Source: Paracyclopina nana
Taxonomy: Eukaryota > Arthropoda > Copepoda > Cyclopoida > Cyclopettidae
Assembly (NCBI GenBank): GCA_019096065.1
Contig: JAGUCH010000003.1
Span: forward strand, 3,348,001 to 3,412,000
DNA length: 64,000 nt
Direction of reading: 5' to 3'
Shown one piece after another: positions 57,297 to 64,000 of this stretch. Below the pieces are notes generated by a model. That model had not been told where the DNA came from. It was given only the letters and a program-made list of their open reading frames with translations, and did not search any database. Every line of letters starts with the position of its first letter. The stretch's first letter is position 1. The translations under genes and the position numbers were made by a program.

Positions 57297-58614
57297 ATGA
57301 ATACTTCTCTCTTAAAATTGAATCAAGGTGGGTGGATAGAATTGAATTTGCTAGGTAGCCCAAATAATGATTTGTCTTACAGCTTGGAGGCCTGCTGGCA
57401 TGATGTCAAGCGTGAATATGTCCACCAAGGCGAAAACAGGTATTCTGATGCTCAACATGGGTGGACCACGAAAATCGGATGAAGTCCAGGATTTCTTGAC
57501 TCGTCTGTTCATGGACAGGGATATCATCAAGCTGCCATTTCAGTCAAAGTTAGGGCCTCTGATTGCCAAACGGAGGACGCCTTCCATCATTGAAAAGTAC
57601 AATGAAATAGGAGGTGGATCCCCGATTTTTGAATGGACCACCAAGCAAGGGAATCTCATGTGTGAAGTGTTGGATAAAATCTCACCCGAAACAGCCCCTC
57701 ACAAGTCCTACGTTGGATTTAGATATGCCAATACTCTCACTGAGGATGCTATTGAGCAAATGGAAAGGTAACCTTTTGCAAATGCCTACGTCAAACTGCT
57801 TACTGACAATTCCCTTGTTTTTTTAGTGATGGAGTGGATAATGCTGTGGCTTTTAGCCAATTTCCCCAGTACAGTTGCACAACTTCAGGTTCGAGCATGA
57901 CAGCTATGGCGCAACATTATGCTCAAAGAGCCTCTCCCAGCTCACTAAAATGGAGTTTCATTGATCGTTGGTCAACCAATCCTGAGCTGATTAAGACCTT
58001 TGCTGAAAACATCCGGAAGCAGCTCGACCTTTTTGAGCCTGAGAAGAGGAAAAGCGTTGTCATCCTCTTCTCAGCTCACTCGGTGCCCCAATATGTGATG
58101 AACAGAGGTGACCCATACCCTGCTGAGATTGGAGCCTCCGTCCAATTGGTCATGCATGAGCTAGGATTTTGCAATCCCTATAGGCTGGTTTGGCAGTCCA
58201 AGGTTGGTCCTTTGCCTTGGCTGAGTCCTGGAACCGAGCAAACGATCGAAGGTACGTGATTCTCACTGCTAGTGGCCATTTTCAAGCAACCTATCATTTT
58301 TAGTATTGGCCAAACGAGGGCAGAAAAACATGCTGCTTGTACCTATCGCATTTGTCAATGAGCATATTGAAACTTTGCACGAGTTGGACATTGAGTACGC
58401 AAAAGATATTGGCGAAAAGTTTGGAGCTACGATCAAAAGGTGCCCAACTCCAAACGACCATCCACTGTTTATCGAGGGTCTGGCAAAAATTGTTAAGAAC
58501 CACTTGTCTAACGGGCCCAGAGTAAGCCCTCAGCTCCTTATGCGGTGCCCTATGTGCTCAAACCCAAGCTGCAGCAAGACCAAGTCTTGGTTGGCTAAAG
58601 TTGCCAGCTCATAA
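57297..58614 (+). CDS. FECH: Ferrochelatase
   Basis: Exons 57297-57327, 57383-57767, 57827-58251 and 58304-58614, in phase, 383 residues. The short first exon supplies a mitochondrial presequence. Conserved family segments: [54 protein letters not shown] with the catalytic histidine, [11 protein letters not shown] and [22 protein letters not shown]. The C-terminal cysteines of the [2Fe-2S] cluster are present (CPMCSNPSC). It inserts ferrous iron into protoporphyrin IX at the matrix side of the inner membrane, the last step of heme synthesis. Its start lies only 164 bp after the stop of the RRM gene on the same strand. Confidence 0.97.
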
Positions 58615-58844
58615 AAATGAGGTTGTTCTCAACCATGTATTTTTTCAATCCAAAATTGTTTAAAAATTATAAAATGTATTCAGGGTCTTCATATAAGTCC
58701 TTTTTCTATTATTATTTTTTCAACAGCATGTTGAAGCTGTTTTCGTGAAATATCGTTTACGCTGCTAGTTCTAACCGTTTTCACCAAGTTTACATTTTCC
58801 GCGAAACAGCAGAGGGATAATTAGTAAAAAATTCGCTGCTCGAA

Positions 58845-59153
58845 ATGAAAGTTTCCCGCCTTGCACTCTTCGATCAACTTCATGGAAGGAAGATAACACC
58901 CAATACTAAAGGCTTTAGGGTCGCAGTTGAAGATATGCTTTTTGAGATTCTTGGGATCAACAAAGGCGATGCCTCAGCAGAAGTCGTTGACGGTATCGCT
59001 CAAATTTCTGCTGATTTTGCGAAGAAAGCTCGTATACATTGGAGAAATTCTGCAAGAAAAAAGAATGATGTCCTGAAGAGGCATCATGAGTTCTATAAGC
59101 GGCAAATTGACTTGTCTTTTTGCTCAGAAAAACAAAATCAAGACCAACATTAA
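58845..59153 (+). CDS. Small basic protein, unknown function
   Basis: A single-exon frame of 102 residues, starting at an ATG 230 bp after the ferrochelatase stop. It is mostly helical by composition, with a hydrophobic patch (VEDMLFEILGI) and a basic C-terminal half (KKARIHWRNSARKKND). No signal peptide or membrane segment. No family recognised. Its separate upstream sequence suggests an independent gene, but an open frame of this length could also be partly fortuitous. Confidence 0.5.
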   Translation: MKVSRLALFDQLHGRKITPNTKGFRVAVEDMLFEILGINKGDASAEVVDGIAQISADFAKKARIHWRNSARKKNDVLKRHHEFYKRQIDLSFCSEKQNQDQH

Positions 59154-59495
59154 TTATCTTAGTATCCATACATTGATATTCTGAATATTGCCAAATTCGT
59201 CAATTCCTGAATGAAAATTTATAGACGTTGCTGCTCAAGGAAAAGTCTAACTTGGTCAAAGTTTAGTAAAAAGTATCATAGGACTCTTGACTGGCTGTAA
59301 CAATGCCAGATTGTAATGAAACTTGCTTACTAATGACATTGGCTGGCTATCTCTCCCCATAACAAAAGGGTCTGGAACTCTGCTGATTGAGGGCTCAGAC
59401 AATTCAGATCTGCTGGGAATTGATGCTTGGGGATTTTCTGAAGCAAATGGCTTATTTCGAATAGTTATACCATTTATTCAAGCTTGTTTGTTACT
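59154..59495. other. Convergent 3' region
   Basis: About 340 bp between two convergent small genes. On the minus strand an open frame (59256 to about 59479) continues in the same frame as the small membrane-protein gene beyond its stop, after one more stop. No other feature seen. Confidence 0.4.
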
Positions 59496-59902
59496 TTAAG
59501 GCCAGGAGGAGCAGGAGACATGATCAGCGTTTTTAATGTATCTAGATATGTTTCGGTAGTAGTCCTGTTTTGGCACAGCAATTTGATTATATAGGCGATA
59601 ATGGGTTGGCTTGTTGGTGATGTCCTCGCCTTTCTCCTCTGAGCCGCTGTTGTTGCCTGTTCCTAGCTCGTAGCAGGAAATCAGAGCCAAAATGGCAGGA
59701 ATTGTGGTGAAAAGGCCAGAGACTGTCAGTAACACCCATTTGAGAAGGTCGGATTCCTATGCAGTATCAGTGATTTAAAAATAACCATGTTGTCCCAATA
59801 GAACCTTAGTTATATTACCGTCAATTCAGCATCTTGATTGTTGTAGAGTTCCACTAACGCAGGCCACAATTCTTGTAAAATTTCTAGCTCAGTGGCAAAC
59901 AT
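59496..59902 (-). CDS. Small single-pass membrane protein, unknown function
   Basis: Two exons, complement(59819-59902) and complement(59496-59756), phase 0 with a 62-nt intron, 114 residues. A short acidic N-terminus (ELEILQELWPALVELYNNQD) is followed by one membrane helix (WVLLTVSGLFTTIPAILALI), then an acidic loop and a Tyr-rich basic tail. No signal peptide, so the N-terminus is probably cytosolic or the protein is tail-anchored-like. Not a family I recognise. Confidence 0.6.
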
Positions 59903-60278
59903 GGCTGTTTATTAGCGTCGAGGAAGGATCTCGTTGCTACCATGGCAATATGCTGCTCTTAATGCGATGTACTTACACACAGTGCATAAACGACCAAGGA
60001 GGGAGAGAGAGTGAGAGCAAAATTTCGTTCCCGTGGCAAATTAGCCTACTTCACATCTTGGTAAATGCACCGCGCGTCCTGCTTTCCAACTAATCTGGTT
60101 TGCATAAATCTGACACATGTCTTCTGCTGGCTCAGAAATAATTATATGGCATGTGCATTTACGAGTTGGCACCAAATATAGTAGCTCCTCCTGATAAATA
60201 GATTTGGCTTGCTTATAAACACAAGAAAGCCCTTTCCCGGATTTTAGGCGCACAGCAGCTTTATACAATAATTTATTC
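59903..60278. other. Intergenic, no gene seen
   Basis: About 375 bp between the small membrane-protein gene and the K2P 3' end, including the latter's 3' UTR. Confidence 0.5.
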
Positions 60279-62809
60279 TCACAGAGAATTTCTTTTTGTG
60301 GCAAACTTCCGTGCGTTGCTTATGGACATGGTTTCTTCATCGAAAAAGTGCTCGTCATCTGCAGCCTCCATTCTCCTTGAAAACAGTGGGATTTTCATCA
60401 GCCACTTCTTCCAATGTGGGAGGTCGTGCTTTTTAGCATTGCCTCTCTTGTTGCTGCCTCCTTTGGATTTTTTCCTCGCGTTTTTGCTGTAGGTGTTTGC
60501 AGAAGGATAGCAGGTGCACGAGCACACCGAGACTGTTTCTGGCTGCCTGAGGGCAAATCTGCGTGCCATGGCAGGCCCGTTGATGTATTCGTCGTCGACT
60601 GTAATCACATTTTGAGTCACGTCTTGCAAGTCAAACTCCTCGGCGTCTTCTTCCAAGCTGAGGATCATGAACCTGAGCACGAGGAGATTGATGGAGGAGC
60701 TCAGAGACGCGAGCCCCAGGAGCAAAAATACTATTGAGCAGATGACATAGCCTGGTTGCAGCTGGAAAAAAATAATTAATTACACCCAGTCCTCAGATTC
60801 ATTACGAGTAGGATGAGCTCAAACCTATATTTGCTGTCTATATCCAAAGAAAAGAGGCAAAAAGAAACTGGCAGTAATTAAGTAAGTACTACCATTCTGT
60901 ATTGGTAGTATCCTCGCATCTAATGGCCTCGGGTGGGCAAGTGATAATACTTTGAGACTCTTATTTATGCGAGAGACCAAGTTGCTGAACGCCATATATT
61001 AGCCGCACTTTGTTAGTTTTGCGGGCTATTAATAAGCCTAGCTCTATTTCTTTCTTTCTGCCCAAGTTGATATCCTGCTCAAAATCAAGTTAGGAAGGAG
61101 GAGGAGCAAAACTTTTGCCCAACTATCGGCATGAAGAGTAGCGGTGTGGATCTGCAGAGTGCCCACTGGCTCTCGTGGGATTTCCTACAGCATTCCTAAG
61201 ACTAGATATGATGGTGGTGGCACTCAAAAGAACCCAGGATCAGAGTCCTTCAGAAAAATGCAAACTTTGCACCCGCAAAATTGAATAAAGTGAGCTTCTT
61301 CTGTTTCAGCTGTAGCAGTAAATCATCTAAGAATCCTAGAAGCATAAAATATTCTTTTCATGCCGACCCCACTTGAAATCTATTAATTATTCATCATCGT
61401 GGAGTGAAAATTCTAGCCAATTCGTACTCAGAGAAATTCGTATTCAGCGAGGCCAAAAAGGCCTTTGACCACAGGGGAAAAGGCCCTCAAAAAGGGAGTA
61501 AAAACAAGAATTCAGAAATACACTTGAAGTTACGCCTGTTGTGAATTAAAACGGGAGTACAAGCGGGCATAAAATGGCACCATTTCTCTTTTTTTTTAAA
61601 AAGGACTTTCCAGTTCAGAGTTCTCTATTGGCATTTTAAAAGCGTTATATATTTTATAGTAAAAAGTGTGGAAAATCGTAGGCTCAATCTGAAACTATCT
61701 TTTTTTCAAGAGAGCATAATTTTAACACGTACGGTATATGCTGTACGAAGTTATGCTGCTTTGCGTACAGCTTCGTGTAAGAAGTTCCAAAACAAACATT
61801 TATGTTCAGATTAGGCTATTTAGCTGTTTGCTTTCACTTCACTCACCTCGAGGGCTTTGCCACTTTGCAGCGCGACATAATCTCCAAACCCAATTGTGGA
61901 CAAGGTGATGAAGCAGTAATATAGGGAGTCGAAAAATGACCATCCCTCTTGGCTGTGGTACAAAATGGCACCCAAGGTTACGACGAGGCTGGAAGTGATG
62001 CCTGAGGCCAGAATGAGGTCGAACTCCGTGACCTCGATTCTCGAGTAGCCTCTCCACGTTCGCCACTTTTTGATGATCACACTGAACGCCTTGTTCATCC
62101 GTTCTCCCATGGACTGGAACATCACCATGGTGATTGGGATGCCAAGCATGGCGTAGCCCATGGTGAAACTTTTGCCCAAACTCGTCTTGGGAGTCGAGTG
62201 ACCGTACCCGATGAGGGCAAGCACGACCTTAAAAAAACTCCGTTTTCAGTCTATTATTAAGGCTTCAACAAAGCACGCCTAGTCATGATACGCAAGATGG
62301 CGCGGCTAGCGATTTCTGCTTTAAATTGGAAATTGTGTGCAAGGCCAAACTATTCATAAATGCCAAGTAGCAGAAATGCTGAAAAATCCCCCTCTGGTAT
62401 TTTTACCCCCCTCTACGGTGGCGCCATCCAAAGTAGAAGTGATAAACGCCTGAACTAAATCTCTTGATTCACGCTATACTTAATACAATTTTTGATCGAA
62501 GGATTTATCAAATTTATCAAATATCAATTTTTAATTATTAATTACTATAGCAAAGTAGAAGCTCCCCGTGAATTTCCATTGTGGTCCAGCCTTGTGTGGT
62601 TGCTTCTCGATGATGATGATTTCGAGCATCTTGTAATCCAATTCTGTCATGTTGTATTTGGCCACAAAGTCCTTCTGGATCTTGACCAGCCCCGCATAAG
62701 TCTCCTCATTGTAATCACTCTCGAGCACATCAAAGACTGCAGCGCCTATCAATAGATATGTGAAAGTCACCACTATTAGGGACAAAGTGCGGACATTTCT
62801 CCTCTTCAT
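60279..62809 (-). CDS. TASK-type two-pore-domain potassium channel (K2P)
   Basis: Three exons on the complement: 62546-62809, 61847-62227 and 60279-60761, phase 0, 375 residues. TM1 LSLIVVTFTYLLIGAAVFDVLE, pore loop 1 GSFYFAIVVLALIGYGHSTP, TM2 MLGIPITMVMFQSMGER, TM3, pore loop 2 YYCFITLSTIGFGDYVALQ and TM4 match TASK channels (KCNK3/9; fly Task6/7) closely, including the pH-sensing His after GYG. The cytosolic tail carries dibasic clusters and a cysteine group (CSCTC). It should carry background potassium current. Oddity: the filter threonine before IGYG in pore loop 1 is leucine, so conduction is doubtful unless a different splice form restores it. Introns are about 320 and 1085 bp. Confidence 0.92.
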
Positions 62810-62925
62810 GTCGTAACTGTGGACGAAGTTAGCTGGTCATCATGGCTGCAACACCAAATACGGACTGCCAGTTCTTTCGGGAAAGTTACTCTGCGCGAAT
62901 ACAGATTCCACTGTGGCCGCCGCTC

Positions 62926-62936
62926 TTTATATATAT
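62926..62936 (-). promoter_or_regulatory. TATA box, likely of the K2P gene
   Basis: ATATATATAAA on the minus strand, about 115 bp upstream of the K2P start codon, embedded in GC-rich sequence. Position and strand fit. Confidence 0.55.
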
Positions 62937-64000
62937 GTGCAGCGCGGTGATGAGAAAAAGTGTCATGCACGATCTATTTCACACCAGCGCCAAATGCAGT
63001 TGTAAAGCAGACAACAGCTCAAAAAGCTGCCTGGATTTACTGATGTTGATGAAAAACAGCCAATTTCGGAGAGAAGAAACATCTGTACGTGTGTGTATAA
63101 AAGCTTTGGCAAGAATGACAGTGCATCATCATTTATATCACAGTGCTTTCGCGAGCGACGTTTTATCCAAATGATTCTCATGTACGCACAGATGCTAAGA
63201 AAAATATTGCCTGCCTCTTGCTTATTTTTTTGTAAATAAAACATCCTAGCTCCTTTTTCTTCTAGCCCCTTCCTTAATATTCACCCAGTGTGTGACCCAT
63301 AATTCAAAGGACGGGGTTTTTTGGGAGAAAAACGTGGGTTGATATTCCATCACAAAAAACATAAATCTCATCTTTTGCTGCAATGCAAGCAGTCTGGCTC
63401 AACAAATTGCCAATTTTTCGTACTTTTGCGGCAAAATGAACCAAATTGCTCACAATTTTATGAGTCAGCATGCATAACTCTAAAGTTGCTTTTTTGTAAA
63501 TGCGCTCTAGCTCGCATTTATGCGGACTTAGTTGGCTCATTTATCTTTGTCATGCACTGGTTATGTTGTTGGGTTTCATTTTTTTCTGCCAGGAATTTTG
63601 CATGTTTGCTCTTCTGAATGGGTCGCTGCTGACTATGAAAAAATGCAAAATATGCCTCGTTGGGGCTTGCAACGCATACTATCTTATCTTCATCATCATA
63701 TCATGTGTATAAAAAGTTGCGCGAGATGTAAGCAATACAAATGGGGCTTATGTCATCTTGGTGGGAGCATCTTTAGGACAACCGTACACACAGCCTTTCG
63801 CATGGCACAAATCTCACTTATGCATCATGAAAATGTATCGTGTATTTTAGTGGTTCCTTCTCAGCTCGCCATTAGCATAATTTGAATTGCCGTCCTCATA
63901 AAAATGCACCAGGCTTTATCAGATTTGCACCAAGCCCTCTTACATGACAGTCACGAAAGTATATCCCCCTTGTACAACTGCAAACTTTCTGGGTAATTTA
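62937..64000. other. Intergenic, no gene seen
   Basis: About 1.06 kb to the window edge. Open frames are short, with no domain and no splice pattern that joins them. Confidence 0.5.

Noticed and set aside
63532..63885. Open frame of 117 codons at the right edge
   Set aside because: Starts without an ATG context, composition is not protein-like and there is no domain or splice partner in the window.

Overview
The window is nuclear DNA from an arthropod. Nearly every gene has short GT-AG introns (mostly 50-70 nt, one apparently 37 nt), and the gene set is animal: chitin-binding RR cuticle proteins, a BTB-pipsqueak factor, a Dpr-interacting-protein-type Ig protein, SLC6 and SLC36 transporters, a TASK-type potassium channel, doublecortin-like kinase and a matrix metalloproteinase. 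A full eEF2 kinase is also present, which to my knowledge Drosophila lacks, so a non-dipteran insect or a crustacean with a compact genome is likely. I cannot name the species. There is no prokaryotic, viral, CRISPR or toxin locus.

Layout: 0-3 kb, the 3' end of a coiled-coil gene (possibly CIP2A) and MICOS subunit Mic10. 4-8.3 kb, a hAT-type MITE, a BTB-Psq transcription factor and serine/threonine dehydratase. 8.4-12 kb, an Ig cell-adhesion gene with an unknown membrane-protein gene inside its largest intron. 14.4-18.5 kb, mRpS31, an RRM-coiled coil-RING protein, a nested pair of hAT-type elements and a small membrane protein. 18.6-30 kb (minus strand), an SLC6 transporter, eEF2K and DCLK. 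30-36 kb, mostly gene-poor DNA with a long-TIR MITE, then an SLC36-like transporter. 36.5-43.4 kb, SERP1/RAMP4, repeats and an MMP. 43.9-50 kb, a cluster of three RR cuticle genes; two lie antisense inside the 4.4 kb first intron of COX11, which also holds nested repeats and a tRNA-like relic. 50-54.5 kb, ACAD9-like and AIFM1 head to head. 54.6-59.9 kb, a coiled-coil protein, a two-RRM protein, ferrochelatase and two orphan small proteins. 60.3-62.8 kb, a TASK-like K2P channel with an abnormal first pore loop.

Functional themes: several genes serve mitochondria (Mic10, mRpS31, COX11, ACAD9-like, AIFM1, ferrochelatase), and the ACAD9/AIFM1 pair shares an intergenic promoter of about 250 bp. 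The most distinctive findings are four transposon insertions delimited by terminal inverted repeats, three of them with exact 8-bp target-site duplications, the cuticle genes inside COX11 with a shared core promoter and signs of gene conversion, and the pore-loop change in the K2P channel. I found no clearly new multi-gene system. Exon boundaries were inferred by eye from splice signals, reading phase and protein similarity.
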